DNA from: Arthrobacter sp. PsM3
Lineage (GTDB): Bacteria > Actinomycetota > Actinomycetes > Actinomycetales > Micrococcaceae
Assembly (NCBI RefSeq): GCF_030433895.1
Contig: NZ_JARUXE010000002.1
Location: forward strand, 117,964-181,963
DNA: 64,000 bases
Direction: 5' to 3'
Within the stretch, counting starts at the first letter, position 1; each line of letters starts with the position of its first letter. Below are positions 29,692 to 40,764 of the stretch, piece after piece. Both the position numbers and the translations under genes were made by a program. The notes beneath the pieces are model-generated. The model had not been told where the DNA came from, did no database searches, and saw nothing but the letters and a program-made list of their open reading frames with translations.

Positions 29692-32031
29692 TCAGGAGGT
29701 GGGCACCAGCAGCGCCACCGGGTAGTCGCGGAGGATGGCGGAGAGGGGCACCGTGCCGGCGCGGAAGGTGCTCCCCGTCAGCTCGTCCGCCATGTCCACG
29801 GCAAGGTCGACGGCGGTGTCCCGCCAGCCGCCCAGCTGTTCCAGTCCCCGCGGCAGCCGGGTCGCGAGCGTGAGAGCCCCGGCGCCCGCGGCACTGCCGC
29901 GGTCAAAGCCGACCAGGTGCCCGGCCGCAGAGCCGGTGGCGGCCACGGGGCGGTAACCGGTGAACAGCTCCGGGCGGTCGCGGCGCAGCCGCAGCGCCCG
30001 GGAGGTGACCAGGAGTTTCGCCGCGTCGTCGGTGTACGACGCCGGGAGGTCCCCGGCGTCGAGCGCCGCCAGGGCCGCGCGCCGCGCAGCGTAGTCGAAC
30101 GGGCGGCGGTTGTCCGGATCCGTCAGCGAGCGGTCCCAGAACTCGGTGCCCTGGTAAACATCCGGGACCCCGGGCATGGTCAACTGCACCAGCTTGGCCC
30201 CAAGCGAATTGACGGCACCATAGGGCGTCAGGAGCTCCACGAGGGTTTCCAGTTCTGCCCGGACCTGAGGGTTGTCGAAGACCGCGTCCACAGCCGCGGA
30301 GAGCTGCTTCTCGAAGGCCTCGTCCGGGTCCAGCCAGTCGGTCGAGTTGCCGGCCTCGCGGGCCGCCTTCTGCGCGTAGTACTGGAGGCGGTCACGGTCC
30401 GCGGGCCAGGCACCGGCAATGGACTGCCACAACAGGTTCGCGAGCGGCCCGTCGGGCAGCGGCGCCACTTCCTGCAGCCGGGCCAGGGCGGCCTTCCATT
30501 CGCCCGCCAGCTCGGCGAGTACCGAGATCCGGGCGCGGGTGTCCTCGCTGCGTTTGGTGTCGTGCGTGCTCAGCGTGGTCATGGACAGTGGAAGCTCCGC
30601 CTGCCGGCGGGCCATCCGGTGGTGGAATTCCTCTGGCGCGATGGAGAACTCGGTGGGATCGGCCCCGACCTCCGTCAGCGTGCCCAGCCGGGTGTAGCGG
30701 AAGAACGCGGTGTCCTCCACGCCCTTGGCCATGACCATGCCGGAGGTCTGCTGGAAGCGGCGTCCCAGCTCGGCGCCGGCTTCCGGACCGGCGTCGAGCA
30801 GCAGCGGCAGCAGCAGCCCGACGGCGTCCGCCAGCTCGGGGCGGCGGCGGACGGCGAGCGCGCACGCTTCCCGCAGGACCTCCGCCCCCTCGGGCAGGTA
30901 GCTGCGGTAGACCGGGAAGGCGGCGATGATTTCGGCGAGCGCATCGGCGGCAGGTTCGACGCCGAGCCCCGTTCCGGGCGGCACCAGCCGCGCCAGCCGG
31001 AGCATCTCGGAGTGCAGGATCCCGTCCGTGATCCGGCGCTTGGTGCCCCGGATCATCTCCTCGTAGTCGGCGGGCTGGCCGCCGCGCAGTTCCGTGTCGA
31101 GGGCGTCGAGGGCCTCCTGCCCGGCGGGGTCGACGAAGAGCCGGTCCACGTCCGCGAGGGCGTCGTAGCCGGTGGTTCCCTCGCAGTCGAAGCCGGCCGG
31201 AAGCACTTCCCCGGGCTCGAGGATCTTCTCGATCAGCAGGTAGCTGCCGCCGCTGACCTCGCGGAGCCGGCGCAGGTACCCTTCCGGGTCGGCCAGGCCA
31301 TCCGGGTGGTCGATGCGGAGCCCGTCGACCAGCCCTTCGCGGAACCAGCGGACGATCTCCGAGTGGGCCTCATCGAAGACCTCCGGGAGCTCCACCCGGA
31401 TGCCGGCGAGGCTGTTGACGGCGAAGAACCTGCGGTAGTTCAGCTCGTCGTCGGCCCGGCGCCAGCCGATCAGTTCGTAGTGCTGCCGGTCGTGGACCTC
31501 GCGGGGGTCATCCGCAGTGGGGTCACCGGCCGTATAGGTTCCCTCGGCGAGCGGGAAGCGGTGGTCGTAGTACCGCAGCTCCCCGTCCTTGATTTCCAGC
31601 GCGTCAACGTCGGAGTCGGATCCCAGCACGGGGATCCGGACCCGGCCGCCGCCGAAGTCCCAGTCAACGTCGAACGCCGGGGCGTAGCGGGACTGCTGCC
31701 CCTCCTTGAGCAGGGACCACCACCACGGGTTCTGGACCGGGGTTGCGACGCCGACATGGTTGGGCACGATGTCGACGAGCACCCCCATGCCGGCTTCCCG
31801 TGCCGCCTGCGATGCGGCGAGCAGGCCCTCCGCGCCGCCACGGTCCGGGTCGATCGCGGAGGGGTCGGTGACGTCATAGCCGTGGTCCGAGCCCTTCTCC
31901 GCGGTCAGGATGGGCGAGAGGTAGATCCAGTCCACGCCGAGCGACTTCAGGTAGGGCACGGTCCCGGCAGCATCCTGGAGGGTGAAGCCGGGCCGGATCT
32001 GAAGCCGGTAGGTGGAGACGGGTGTCCTCAT
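29692..32031 (-). CDS. treY: Malto-oligosyltrehalose synthase
   Basis: TreY rearranges the reducing-end alpha-1,4 link of maltodextrins into alpha,alpha-1,1, giving maltooligosyl-trehalose. The 779-residue protein begins [19 protein letters not shown], the family signature. It contains [15 protein letters not shown] (nucleophile), [10 protein letters not shown] (Glu) and [15 protein letters not shown] (third acid), and [11 protein letters not shown] near the end. Its ATG overlaps the glgX stop as ATGA, so the two are translationally coupled. Confidence 0.96.
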   Translation of the reverse strand: MRTPVSTYRLQIRPGFTLQDAAGTVPYLKSLGVDWIYLSPILTAEKGSDHGYDVTDPSAIDPDRGGAEGLLAASQAAREAGMGVLVDIVPNHVGVATPVQNPWWWSLLKEGQQSRYAPAFDVDWDFGGGRVRIPVLGSDSDVDALEIKDGELRYYDHRFPLAEGTYTAGDPTADDPREVHDRQHYELIGWRRADDELNYRRFFAVNSLAGIRVELPEVFDEAHSEIVRWFREGLVDGLRIDHPDGLADPEGYLRRLREVSGGSYLLIEKILEPGEVLPAGFDCEGTTGYDALADVDRLFVDPAGQEALDALDTELRGGQPADYEEMIRGTKRRITDGILHSEMLRLARLVPPGTGLGVEPAADALAEIIAAFPVYRSYLPEGAEVLREACALAVRRRPELADAVGLLLPLLLDAGPEAGAELGRRFQQTSGMVMAKGVEDTAFFRYTRLGTLTEVGADPTEFSIAPEEFHHRMARRQAELPLSMTTLSTHDTKRSEDTRARISVLAELAGEWKAALARLQEVAPLPDGPLANLLWQSIAGAWPADRDRLQYYAQKAAREAGNSTDWLDPDEAFEKQLSAAVDAVFDNPQVRAELETLVELLTPYGAVNSLGAKLVQLTMPGVPDVYQGTEFWDRSLTDPDNRRPFDYAARRAALAALDAGDLPASYTDDAAKLLVTSRALRLRRDRPELFTGYRPVAATGSAAGHLVGFDRGSAAGAGALTLATRLPRGLEQLGGWRDTAVDLAVDMADELTGSTFRAGTVPLSAILRDYPVALLVPTS

Positions 32032-34265
32032 TTGGCGGTAGCTTTCGCGACGGCTGCGGCGGCCTCGTCCTGGGCCTCCACCATCTCCTCGATGGCCTCC
32101 TCGTGCTCGGCCATGGAGGCCAGTGAAGCGGCCGCGGAGTAGTCCACTTCCACCTCGGGGCCGGAATGGGCGCGGAGCACCACCATGGACTTGGCTGCCA
32201 GTTTCAGCACCGCCTGCGCCTTGAGCGGTTCTTCGGTGTTCGCCTGGTCCGCGGTGTCCACCAGGACGTCCCAGAACTTCGAGTATTCCTCCGCGGGCAG
32301 CGCAAAGTCCACGTCGTCGTCGTGGGCGTTGAATGCGAGCACAAAGCTGTCGTCGGTGATCCGGCGGCCGCGGGAGTCCTGCTCCTGGATGCCGTGGCCG
32401 TTGTAGAAGACGCCGATGGTCCGGCCGAAACCGCTGTCCCAGTCCTCCGGGAGCATTTCGGTGCCGTCCGTGTTCAGCCAGACGATGTCCGGCAGCTTCT
32501 CGCCCTCACCGCGGCGCACCGGGCGGCCGTCGAAGAAGCGGCTGCGCCGGAACGTCGGGTGGTCATGGCGGATCTTGTTGACGACGGCGGTGAACTCCAC
32601 CAGCGGCTGGTCCATGGCTTCCCAGTGGATCCAGCTCAGCTCGGAGTCCTGGCAGTAGGTGTTGTTGTTGCCCTGCTGTGTGCGGCCCAGTTCGTCACCG
32701 TGCAGAAGCATCGGGACGCCCTGCGAGAGCAGCAGGGTGGCGATGAAGTTGCGCTGCTGGCGGGCGCGGAGGGTCAGGACGTGGTCGTTGTCCGTGTCCC
32801 CCTCTTCGCCGCAGTTCCAGGACCGGTTGTGTGATTCGCCGTCGTTGTTGCCCTCGCCGTTGGCGTCGTTGTGCTTCTCGTTGTAGGAGACGAGGTCGCG
32901 CATGGTGAAGCCGTCGTGGGCGGTGACGAAGTTGATCGAGGCCACCGGGCGCCGCGCCGAGCTTTCGTACAGGTCCGCGGAGCCGGTCAGGCGGGAGGCG
33001 AATTCGCCCAGGGTCGAGGGCTCGCCGCGCCAGAAGTCGCGGACCGTGTCGCGGTATTTGCCGTTCCATTCGGTCCATTGCGGCGGGAAGTTGCCCACCT
33101 GGTAGCCGCCCGGGCCGATGTCCCAGGGTTCGGCGATCAGCTTGACCTGGGAGACGATCGGGTCCTGCTGGATGAGTTCGAAGAAGGTCGACAGTTTGTC
33201 GACGTCGTAGAACTCGCGGGCCAGCGTGGAGGCGAGGTCGAAGCGGAAGCCGTCGACGTGCATTTCCGTGACCCAGTAGCGCAGGGAGTCCATCAGCAGC
33301 TGGAGCGAGTGCGGGTGCCGGACGTTGAGGGAGTTTCCGGTGCCGGTGTAGTCCATGTAGTGCTTCAGGTCGTCATCGACCAGCCGGTAGTAGGCCTGGT
33401 TGTCGATGCCCTTGAAGGACAGTGTGGGGCCGAGGTGGTTGCCTTCCGCGGTGTGGTTGTAGACCACGTCCAGGATCACTTCGATGCCGGCCTTGTGCAG
33501 ATCGCGGACCATGGCCTTGAATTCCTGGACCTGGTGCCCCACATCGCCGGAGGAGCTGTAGGTGTTCTGCGGGGCGAAGAAGCCGATGGTGTTGTAGCCC
33601 CAGTAGTTGTTGAGGCCCTTCTCCTCGAGCGTGCCGTCGTTGACGAACTGGTGCACCGGCATCAGCTCGATCGCGGTGACGCCGAGCTTCTTCAGGTGGT
33701 CGATCACCGCCGGGTGCGACACACCTGCATAGGTGCCGCGCTGTTCCTCGGGGATGTCCGGGTGGAGCTCGGTCAGGCCCTTGACATGGGCCTCGTAGAT
33801 GACCGATTCGTGGTACGGGACGCGCAGCTGGCGGTCGCCGTCCCATTCGAAGAAGGGGTTGATGACCACGCCGTGCATGGTGTGCGGTGCCGAGTCGCTG
33901 TCGTTCCGGGAGTCGGGGTCACCGAATTCGTAGGTGAAGAGCGCCGGGTCCCAGTCGATCTGGCCCTGGACGGCCTTGGCGTAGGGGTCCATCAGCAGCT
34001 TGTTCGGGTTGAAGCGGTTGCCGTGCTCCGGCTCGTACGGGCCGTGGACCCGGTAGCCATATTTCTGTCCCGGCTGGATGTGCGGCAGGTAGCAGTGCCA
34101 CACGTAGCCGTCCACCTCGGTCAGCTCAATCCGCGTCTCGCTCAAATCATCAGCGAGGATGCACAGCTCCACCCGCTCGGCGCGTTCGCTGAACAGGGCA
34201 AAGTTGGTACCAGTGCCGTCAAAGGTGGCTCCCAGCGGGTATGCCGTTCCGGGCCAGACTTCCAT
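32028..34265 (-). CDS. glgX: Glycogen debranching enzyme GlgX/TreX
   Basis: An isoamylase-type GH13 enzyme that trims alpha-1,6 branches of glycogen, supplying linear maltodextrins to TreY. The 745-residue protein starts [20 protein letters not shown] (CBM48). It has [31 protein letters not shown] and [13 protein letters not shown] as catalytic blocks. The last ~50 residues are acidic and Ala-rich. It is the first gene of glgX-treY-treZ, the OtsAB-independent route from glycogen to trehalose, a stress protectant. Confidence 0.95.
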   Translation of the reverse strand: MEVWPGTAYPLGATFDGTGTNFALFSERAERVELCILADDLSETRIELTEVDGYVWHCYLPHIQPGQKYGYRVHGPYEPEHGNRFNPNKLLMDPYAKAVQGQIDWDPALFTYEFGDPDSRNDSDSAPHTMHGVVINPFFEWDGDRQLRVPYHESVIYEAHVKGLTELHPDIPEEQRGTYAGVSHPAVIDHLKKLGVTAIELMPVHQFVNDGTLEEKGLNNYWGYNTIGFFAPQNTYSSSGDVGHQVQEFKAMVRDLHKAGIEVILDVVYNHTAEGNHLGPTLSFKGIDNQAYYRLVDDDLKHYMDYTGTGNSLNVRHPHSLQLLMDSLRYWVTEMHVDGFRFDLASTLAREFYDVDKLSTFFELIQQDPIVSQVKLIAEPWDIGPGGYQVGNFPPQWTEWNGKYRDTVRDFWRGEPSTLGEFASRLTGSADLYESSARRPVASINFVTAHDGFTMRDLVSYNEKHNDANGEGNNDGESHNRSWNCGEEGDTDNDHVLTLRARQQRNFIATLLLSQGVPMLLHGDELGRTQQGNNNTYCQDSELSWIHWEAMDQPLVEFTAVVNKIRHDHPTFRRSRFFDGRPVRRGEGEKLPDIVWLNTDGTEMLPEDWDSGFGRTIGVFYNGHGIQEQDSRGRRITDDSFVLAFNAHDDDVDFALPAEEYSKFWDVLVDTADQANTEEPLKAQAVLKLAAKSMVVLRAHSGPEVEVDYSAAASLASMAEHEEAIEEMVEAQDEAAAAVAKATAK

Positions 34266-34356
34266 GTGTACTCCTCATGCATAAGCGGACAATCTCTAGA
34301 CAGACTACTTGTAAGTAGGGTTATCATCCCTGTCGGGACGGTTGGCGGGCTCTGCG

Positions 34357-35871
34357 TTACATCGTCCGCAGCACCTCCGGGACGGCCCCGGCGATGCCGC
34401 CCGCCCTCACCGGCGCGCCGTCCGAGGCGAGGCTTCCGGCCCGGCCGTGGACGCTGGCGGCCATCGCCGCGATGCCGGCCCAGCGGTCTGCCGCCGGGAT
34501 GCCGAGGGCGGCGAACGCACCGGGGCTTTCGGCCAGCTGAGCCAGCAGGGAACCGAGCACACCGGCCAGGACATCCCCGCTGCCGGCCGTGGCCAGCCAG
34601 GGTGTCGCCTCGGCCTGGCTGAAGACGGCACCCGACGGTGCGGCCACCAGCGTTGTGGCGCCCTTGAGTAGCACGGTGGCGCCGGTCAGGTCGCTGGCCC
34701 GCCGGGCCGCGGCGAGGGTGGCGTCCTCCACGTCGGAGCGGCCGGGTTCGGCGCCGTACCGCGCCAGCAGGGCGGCCAGTTCGCCGGCGTGCGGTGTCAG
34801 GACAAAGTGCGGGGCGAGGGCCCGGGGCAGGGCCGGCAGGGCCCCGGCGTCCGCCACGACGGGAAGCCCGCTGGCTGCGGCTTCGCGGACGCGCTCCAGC
34901 TGCTCGTGGGCATCTTCATCGAGGCCCGGGCCCAGGAGCCAGGCCTGGACGTGGGTGTCAGCTGCGCTCCCGGATCCGCAGACGACTTCGGGGCAGGAGC
35001 GCCGGACCAGGTCGGCGACGTCCGGCGGGCCGAGGTAGCGCACCATCCCAGCCCCGGACGCCAGCGCCCCGCGGCAGGCGAGCACCGCTGCGCCGGGGTA
35101 GCGCGACGAGCCGGCCACGATGCCAAGGACGCCGCGGGAGTACTTGTGCGAGCGGCGGCCGGGACGCGGCAGCAGGACGGACAGGTCCTCCGCTTCGAGG
35201 CGGCGCAGGGCCGGCTCCGGGAGGGCGGCGTCGATTCCTATTGGGATGACCAGCACCCGGCCGGCGAAGTCCGCGCCGGGATCGGCCAGCAATCCGGCCT
35301 TGGCGGCCCCGAAAGTCACGGTCAGCTCCGCCTGCAGCACCGGGGCATGGGCCTCGCCGGTATCGGCGTCCACGCCGCTGGGGATGTCGCAGGCCACCAC
35401 GAGCCCGGCCCGCGATCGTCCCAGTGCCTCGATCAGTGCCGCGGCAGGGCCCCGCAGGCCGCCCTGGGCGCCGGTACCGAGGACCGCGTCGATGACGACG
35501 TCGGATGCGGCGGCGGCTGCCGACGCGTCGGTCACGTTCTCTGGCGTCAGCCGGAGCACCCGGCCGCCGGCCTTGTGAAAGGCCGCGAGCCCTGCGGGGT
35601 GGGCCCCGTCGGCGGTGAGCAGCGCCGTCGTCCGCATGCCGCGGCCGGCCAGCATCGCGGCGGCGAACAGTCCGTCGCCGCCGTTGTTGCCTTTGCCGGC
35701 GAGCACCGTGGCGCTGGCGCCGTAGAGGCGCCCCCCGCTGGCCCGCAGTTCGCGGACCACCGCATTGGCCAGCCCGTAGGCGGCCCGCTGCATCAGGACA
35801 GCGCCCATACCTCTTTCCAGAAGCGGCTTTTCGGCCCCTCGTATCTGGGTTCCGGTATAGGCGCTGATCAT
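34357..35871 (-). CDS. nnrD: Bifunctional NAD(P)H-hydrate epimerase / ADP-dependent dehydratase
   Basis: Repairs damaged NADH and NADPH hydrates. The N-terminal ~220 residues are the epimerase (YjeF-N) with the nucleotide loop LAGKGNNGGDGLFAA. Residues ~235-500 are the ribokinase-like dehydratase, with LTPHAGELAALLARYG and the ending motif ATAGSGDVLAGVLGSL. The 504 residues match fused NnrE-NnrD proteins. It is downstream of acpS on the same strand with a 63-base gap. In many relatives it sits beside alr and tsaE; here 16.6 kb separate them. Confidence 0.94.
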   Translation of the reverse strand: MISAYTGTQIRGAEKPLLERGMGAVLMQRAAYGLANAVVRELRASGGRLYGASATVLAGKGNNGGDGLFAAAMLAGRGMRTTALLTADGAHPAGLAAFHKAGGRVLRLTPENVTDASAAAAASDVVIDAVLGTGAQGGLRGPAAALIEALGRSRAGLVVACDIPSGVDADTGEAHAPVLQAELTVTFGAAKAGLLADPGADFAGRVLVIPIGIDAALPEPALRRLEAEDLSVLLPRPGRRSHKYSRGVLGIVAGSSRYPGAAVLACRGALASGAGMVRYLGPPDVADLVRRSCPEVVCGSGSAADTHVQAWLLGPGLDEDAHEQLERVREAAASGLPVVADAGALPALPRALAPHFVLTPHAGELAALLARYGAEPGRSDVEDATLAAARRASDLTGATVLLKGATTLVAAPSGAVFSQAEATPWLATAGSGDVLAGVLGSLLAQLAESPGAFAALGIPAADRWAGIAAMAASVHGRAGSLASDGAPVRAGGIAGAVPEVLRTM

Positions 35872-35934
35872 GGTTTCAGTCCATTCGCGGTGCAGTCGCT
35901 GCGGGAAGTCCGGCTCGGTTCAGGCTGGGAATGC

Positions 35935-36282
35935 TCAGCCTTCGGCGATCACCGTGGCCGTGGCGATGCCGCCGTCGTGGCTGATCGAGAGGTGCCAGCG
36001 TTTGACGCCCTTCGATTCCGCGACGGCCAGCACCGTGTCCTTGACCTGGACGGTCGGCCCGTTCTGGTCCAGTCCGATCCAGCAGTCCTGCCAGTTCATG
36101 CCGGCCGGGGCACCGAGCACCTTGGCCACGGCCTCCTTGGCGGCGAACCGGGCGGCCAGGGAACGCGTGTTCAGTTCGCGCTCCGCGGGCACGAACAGCC
36201 TGTCGCGCAACCCGGGGGTGCGCTCCAGCTGCCGGCCGAACCGTTCAATGTCTACGACGTCTACGCCAATGCCAACAATCAT
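35935..36282 (-). CDS. acpS: Holo-[acyl-carrier-protein] synthase
   Basis: Transfers phosphopantetheine from CoA to acyl carrier protein. The 115-residue protein has the metal-binding Asp in [14 protein letters not shown] and the second motif [13 protein letters not shown]; the trimer-type AcpS length is normal. It is 4 bases downstream of glmS and 63 bases before nnrD, all on the minus strand, forming a glmS-acpS-nnrD unit. Confidence 0.95.
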   Translation of the reverse strand: MIVGIGVDVVDIERFGRQLERTPGLRDRLFVPAERELNTRSLAARFAAKEAVAKVLGAPAGMNWQDCWIGLDQNGPTVQVKDTVLAVAESKGVKRWHLSISHDGGIATATVIAEG

Positions 36283-36286
36283 GGCG

Positions 36287-38179
36287 CTATTCTACGGTCA
36301 CGCTCTTGGCCAGGTTGCGGGGCTGGTCCACGTCGTAGCCCTTGGCGCTTGCGAGTTCGGCGGCGAAGATCTGCAGCGGCACCACGGCCAGCAGTGGAGC
36401 GAGGAGCGTCGGCGCCGCTGGAATGTAGAAGACATGCTCGGCGTACGCCTTGACCGCCTCGTCCCCCTCTTCCGCAATCACGATGGTCTTGGCGCCGCGG
36501 GCGCGGACTTCCTGGATGTTGGAGACCACCTTCGCGTGCAGCGAATCCCGGCCCCGGGGCGACGGAACGATCACGAAGACCGGCTGGCCCTCCTCGATCA
36601 GCGCGATCGGGCCGTGCTTGAGCTCTCCGGCGGCAAAGCCTTCGGCGTGGATGTAGGCGAGTTCCTTGAGCTTGAGCGCGCCCTCCATCGCCACCGGGAA
36701 ACCGACGTGGCGGCCCAGGAACAGCACGGATTTGGCGTTGGCCATCTCCCGGCCGAGTTCCTTGATCTGGCCCTCGTTGTCAAGGATCTGCTGGATCTTG
36801 GCCGGGATCTTGCCAAGGTCCGCAAGAATGTCCTTGATTTCGCCCTGGAACATGTTGCCGCGCAGCTGCGCCAGGTACAGGCCAAGGAGGTATGCGGCGG
36901 TGATCTGCGCGAGGAACGCCTTGGTCGAGGCCACTGCGATCTCCGGGCCTGCGTGGGTGTAGAGCACGGCATCGGACTCACGCGGGATGGTGGAGCCGTT
37001 TGTGTTGCAAATGGAGATCGTCTTGGCGCCCTGCTCCTTCGCGTAGCGGACGGCCATCAGCGTGTCCATCGTTTCGCCGGACTGGGAGATGGATACCACC
37101 AGGGTGTTCTCATCGACAATCGGATCACGGTAGCGGAATTCGTGCGAGAGCTCGACCTCCGTGGCAATCCGGCACCAGCGCTCAATCGCGTACTTCGCGA
37201 CCTGCCCGGCGTAGGCCGACGTGCCGCAGGCGAGCACGATGATCTTGTTGATGTGCTTGAGCAGTTCCGGATCGATCCGCATCTCATCGAGGGTCAGCTT
37301 GCCGTCGAGGTCCGAACGCCCGAGCAGCGTCTGTGCGACCGCGTCGGGCTGATCGTGGATTTCCTTTTCCATGAAGGACGGGAAGCCGCCCTTTTCCGCG
37401 GATGCCGGGTCCCAGTCAACGTGGTATTCCTTGCCCTCGGCCGGAGCACCGAAGAAGTCGGTAATGTCGACGGTGTCGGCTGTGATGGTGACAATCTGGT
37501 CCTGGCCGAGTTCCACGGCGCGTCGGGTGTAGTCGATGAAGCCGGAGACGTCGGAGCCGAGGAAGTTCTCGCCGTCGCCGAGGCCGACGACGAGCGGGGA
37601 GTTGCGGCGGGCCGCCACGACGACGTCGGGCTGGTCAGCGTGGATGGCCAGGAGGGTGAAGGCGCCTTCCAGGCGCTGGGAGGCGAGCTGCATCGCTTTA
37701 GTGAGCCCGCCGTTGGAGTTGTCGCCGCCCAGCTGGTTCCGGTAGACGTCACCCAGCAGTGCGGCGGCCACTTCGGTGTCAGTTTCCGAAATGAACTTCA
37801 CACCTTTGTCCAGCAGTTCCAGCTTCAGTTCCGCATAGTTCTCAATGATGCCGTTATGGATCACGGCCAGCTTGCCCTCATCGGCGAGATGAGGGTGGGC
37901 GTTCTGGTCCGTGGGGCCGCCGTGGGTTGCCCAGCGAGTGTGACCGATGCCGGTCAGCGATTCCGGCAGCGGGCGGGCCTCGAGTTCAGCGATCAGATTG
38001 CTCAGTTTGCCCGACTTCTTGCGGGACGAAATGGTTCCGTCAGCTACCACGGCGATGCCTGCAGAGTCATAGCCCCGGTATTCCAAGCGCCGCAGTCCCT
38101 CAAGGACAACGTCCAGGGCATTGTGTCCAGTATTTACCCGGCCAGCGGAGTGGCCCACATATCCAACGATTCCACACAT
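36287..38179 (-). CDS. glmS: Glutamine--fructose-6-phosphate aminotransferase
   Basis: Makes glucosamine-6-phosphate, the entry to UDP-GlcNAc for peptidoglycan and for MshA. The start at ATG 38179 gives MCGIVGYVG, leaving the catalytic Cys at the mature N-terminus; 19 extra codons upstream are not part of the enzyme. The glutaminase domain has HTRWATHG and [10 protein letters not shown]. Two SIS domains follow ([12 protein letters not shown], and [14 protein letters not shown]), and the C-terminus is [13 protein letters not shown]. No glmS ribozyme is expected or seen. Confidence 0.96.
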   Translation of the reverse strand: MCGIVGYVGHSAGRVNTGHNALDVVLEGLRRLEYRGYDSAGIAVVADGTISSRKKSGKLSNLIAELEARPLPESLTGIGHTRWATHGGPTDQNAHPHLADEGKLAVIHNGIIENYAELKLELLDKGVKFISETDTEVAAALLGDVYRNQLGGDNSNGGLTKAMQLASQRLEGAFTLLAIHADQPDVVVAARRNSPLVVGLGDGENFLGSDVSGFIDYTRRAVELGQDQIVTITADTVDITDFFGAPAEGKEYHVDWDPASAEKGGFPSFMEKEIHDQPDAVAQTLLGRSDLDGKLTLDEMRIDPELLKHINKIIVLACGTSAYAGQVAKYAIERWCRIATEVELSHEFRYRDPIVDENTLVVSISQSGETMDTLMAVRYAKEQGAKTISICNTNGSTIPRESDAVLYTHAGPEIAVASTKAFLAQITAAYLLGLYLAQLRGNMFQGEIKDILADLGKIPAKIQQILDNEGQIKELGREMANAKSVLFLGRHVGFPVAMEGALKLKELAYIHAEGFAAGELKHGPIALIEEGQPVFVIVPSPRGRDSLHAKVVSNIQEVRARGAKTIVIAEEGDEAVKAYAEHVFYIPAAPTLLAPLLAVVPLQIFAAELASAKGYDVDQPRNLAKSVTVE

Positions 38180-38313
38180 GGACGTAAGCCTAGCGGGTTT
38201 CCCGGAAAGCCGGCGTAAGATGACCGGCCACAACACGCCGTTGGAGGCCCGGGCGGAGCATCCCCGGAGCGCCCCATTTCGCTCTGGACGGTGGGGAGGG
38301 CAGAATCTCTAGG

Positions 38314-39279
38314 GTGACTTTGCAACGCAATGATGCGAACGGCGACGGCGTCTCCCCGTTCGTGGAGCTGGACCGGCAGACCTGGTCCCGGCTCGCTGCC
38401 CAAATGGAGCAGCCCCTCAACCAGGAGGACGTGCTCCGTCTCCGCGGCCTCGGCGATCCCCTGGATATGAAGGAAGTCCGCGAGGTCTACCTCCCGCTGT
38501 CCCGGCTGCTGCACCTGTATGTCGAGGCGGCGGGCCAGCTCCACGCGGCCACGACCACCTTCCTGGGAGAGCAGACCCAGCGCACACCGTTCGTGATCGG
38601 CGTCGCCGGCTCGGTGGCTGTGGGCAAGTCGACCATCGCCCGCGTGCTCCGCGAGATGCTCCGCCGCTGGCCCGGCACCCCCAATGTTGAGCTCATCACC
38701 ACGGACGGCTTCCTGTACCCGCTGGCGGAACTCAAGCGGCGCCAGCTGCTGGAACGCAAGGGATTCCCCGAGTCCTATGACCGCCGCGCGCTGCTGCGCT
38801 TTGTGAGCGAGATCAAAAGCGGCGCCGAGGAAGTCCGGGCGCCCTGGTACTCCCACGTGACCTATGACATCGTCCCGGGCAAGGAAGTAGTGGTGCGCCG
38901 TCCCGACGTGCTGATCGTCGAGGGGCTGAACGTCCTGGCGCCGGCCCGGCCGCGGCATGATGGGCGCCAGGGACTGGCCCTGAGTGACTTCTTTGATTTT
39001 TCCATCTATGTTGATGCCAAAACGTCCTACATTGAGGAGTGGTACGTGGACCGCTTCCGCAAACTGCGGACCACAGCGTTCGCGCAGCCGGAGTCCTACT
39101 TCCACCGCTACGCCACGCTCTCGGACGTCGAGGCGGAACAGACTGCCCGCGACATCTGGAAGCGCATCAACGAACCAAACCTTGAGGAAAACGTGCTCCC
39201 CACCCGCGGCCGCGCCCAGCTGGTCCTCACCAAGGACCCCGACCATTCCATCCGCCGCATGCTGCTCCGCAAGGTCTAG
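38314..39279 (+). CDS. coaA: Pantothenate kinase, type I
   Basis: Phosphorylates pantothenate in the first step of CoA synthesis. The 321-residue protein carries the P-loop [15 protein letters not shown] near residue 100, TTDGFLYP, the [11 protein letters not shown] segment and IVEGLNVL, all typical of bacterial CoaA. The start is GTG at 38314. It is divergent from glmS across ~135 bases that must hold both promoters. Confidence 0.96.
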   Translation: MTLQRNDANGDGVSPFVELDRQTWSRLAAQMEQPLNQEDVLRLRGLGDPLDMKEVREVYLPLSRLLHLYVEAAGQLHAATTTFLGEQTQRTPFVIGVAGSVAVGKSTIARVLREMLRRWPGTPNVELITTDGFLYPLAELKRRQLLERKGFPESYDRRALLRFVSEIKSGAEEVRAPWYSHVTYDIVPGKEVVVRRPDVLIVEGLNVLAPARPRHDGRQGLALSDFFDFSIYVDAKTSYIEEWYVDRFRKLRTTAFAQPESYFHRYATLSDVEAEQTARDIWKRINEPNLEENVLPTRGRAQLVLTKDPDHSIRRMLLRKV

Positions 39280-39284
39280 CACAG

Positions 39285-40214
39285 GTGTGCTACGACGCGT
39301 CCGCGGGATCTCCGGTGGCGCCGGAACCCGTTCTGCGCACCCACGGCCGGCGGGCCTTCAGCCGCCTGCTGCTCGCCGGATCCGGCCTCGCGGCGCTGAG
39401 CGCCTGTGCCCCGGAAGCTCCCCGGCCGGTGCTGCCGGACCCGGCTTCGGCCTCGGGCTCGGGCTCAGCGTCAGCGACGACGGCGGGTGCCGGGACGCCG
39501 TCGGCCGTTGCCGGCGGCACGCCGTCCGCTGAGAGTCTGCCGGCCAGTCCCGACGCGACGACGCCGGAGACCGCGCCGCCGTCCCCGGCGCCCTCCGCCG
39601 CGGCCGTGCGGCAGCACTCGCTCACCGACCCGGCGAGCCCCTGGGTGGTCGTGAACAAGCACCGCCCGCTCTCCCCCGCCACGTATCGGCCGGCGGACCT
39701 GGTCCAGCCGGGCGTCCGCCTGGCCACCTCCGGCGAAGCGGCGCTGCTGAACAGCACGACGGCGGCCGCGGCGGAGCGGATGTTCGCCGCTGCGGCCGGG
39801 GCAGGCGTCATCCTGACCCTGGCCAGCGGCTACCGGTCCTATGCGACGCAGACCGGAACGTACAACGGGTATGTGTCCTCGCGCGGGCAGGCGGAGGCCG
39901 ACACCGCTTCGGCCCGGCCAGGCTACTCCGAGCACCAGACCGGCTGGTCCTTCGACCTGGGCGACGGCGGCGGGGCCTGCAGCTTCCAGCCCTGCTTCGC
40001 CGAGCAGCCCGCAGCGGTCTGGGCCAGGAACAACGCTTACCTGTTCGGTTTCGTGGTGCGTTACCCGTGGATGCTCCACACCATCACCGGCTACTACTAC
40101 GAGCCGTGGCACCTGCGCTACATCGGGGTCGAGGCCGCGGGAGACATGAGCACCCGTAGCATTGCCACCCTAGAGGAGTACTTCGGGCTCGAGGCAGCAC
40201 CGGCATACCTGTAG
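39285..40214 (+). CDS. D-alanyl-D-alanine carboxypeptidase-like lipoprotein (M15/VanY)
   Basis: A secreted M15-family peptidase of 309 residues. The N-terminus has a twin-arginine GRRAFSRLLLAG segment leading into a lipobox LSAC with Cys41, suggesting a Tat-exported lipoprotein. A ~75-residue Ser/Pro/Ala-rich linker follows. The catalytic domain at about 115-300 has SGYRSY, GYSEHQTGWSFDLG (zinc His and Asp) and EPWHLRYIG (zinc His). It should trim peptidoglycan stem peptides. The start GTG 39285 lies 6 bases after the coaA stop, so the two may be co-transcribed. Confidence 0.88.
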   Translation: MCYDASAGSPVAPEPVLRTHGRRAFSRLLLAGSGLAALSACAPEAPRPVLPDPASASGSGSASATTAGAGTPSAVAGGTPSAESLPASPDATTPETAPPSPAPSAAAVRQHSLTDPASPWVVVNKHRPLSPATYRPADLVQPGVRLATSGEAALLNSTTAAAAERMFAAAAGAGVILTLASGYRSYATQTGTYNGYVSSRGQAEADTASARPGYSEHQTGWSFDLGDGGGACSFQPCFAEQPAAVWARNNAYLFGFVVRYPWMLHTITGYYYEPWHLRYIGVEAAGDMSTRSIATLEEYFGLEAAPAYL

Positions 40215-40289
40215 CAGGCACACCGACACGGACCACGGACCTAACCTGCCCGACACGGCGTGTTCACGCAACTGGGCTAGGTTGGGCAC

Positions 40290-40697
40290 ATGCTGACAGG
40301 ATTCAAGAACTTCATTCTCAAGGGCAACGTCGTGGACCTTGCCGTCGCAGTCGTCATCGGCGCCGCGTTTGGCGCCGTGGTCACGGCCCTTGTCCAGAGC
40401 GTGCTGATGCCGTTCATTTCGGGCCTCGTTGGGGCGCCCAACTTCGACAGCTTCGCTGTCTTCACCCTGAACGGCAACGACATCAAGTTTGGCGTGTTGC
40501 TGACCGCGATCGTCAACTTCCTCCTGGTCGCTGCAGCCATCTACTTCGTGGTCGTCGTCCCCATGAACCACATGATCGAACGGCGCAACCGCCGCCTCGG
40601 CATCAGCCCGGAGGTCAAACAAGAGGCAGCCGAGGACCCGCAGATCGCCCTGCTCACCGAAATCCGTGACGCGCTCCGCACGGAGCGCCCGCGGTAA
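40290..40697 (+). CDS. mscL: Large-conductance mechanosensitive channel
   Basis: Opens under membrane tension to release solutes on osmotic downshock. The 135-residue protein has the N-terminal amphipathic helix GFKNFILKGNVVDLAVAVVIG and TM1 with the gate region. TM2 is VNFLLVAAAIYFVVVVPMN, and the cytoplasmic helix region LLTEIRDAL follows. The ATG lies 75 bases after the carboxypeptidase gene, and a hairpin terminator follows. Confidence 0.95.
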   Translation: MLTGFKNFILKGNVVDLAVAVVIGAAFGAVVTALVQSVLMPFISGLVGAPNFDSFAVFTLNGNDIKFGVLLTAIVNFLLVAAAIYFVVVVPMNHMIERRNRRLGISPEVKQEAAEDPQIALLTEIRDALRTERPR

Positions 40698-40712
40698 CTC
40701 CCCACAACCACC

Positions 40713-40741
40713 AAAGGCGCGTCCCGCAGGGGCGCGCCTTT
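40713..40741. terminator. Terminator between mscL and glmM
   Basis: AAAGGCGCG (40713-40721) pairs with CGCGCCTTT (40733-40741) around an 11-base loop. It ends in a short T run on the plus strand and is usable from both directions between convergent genes. Confidence 0.75.
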
Positions 40742-40764
40742 CGTAGGTCAGGAGACAGTAAGGC

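Noticed and set aside
27858..29873. 671-codon plus-strand frame opposite treZ
   Set aside because: Antisense shadow; treZ has all GH13 catalytic motifs on the minus strand.
29482..32142. 886-codon plus-strand frame opposite treY
   Set aside because: Longest frame in the region but antisense to treY, without domains, and rich in Arg/Gly/Val as expected of a shadow.
35870..38218. 782-codon plus-strand frame opposite glmS and acpS
   Set aside because: Spans two well-identified minus-strand genes and their junction; no recognisable protein.
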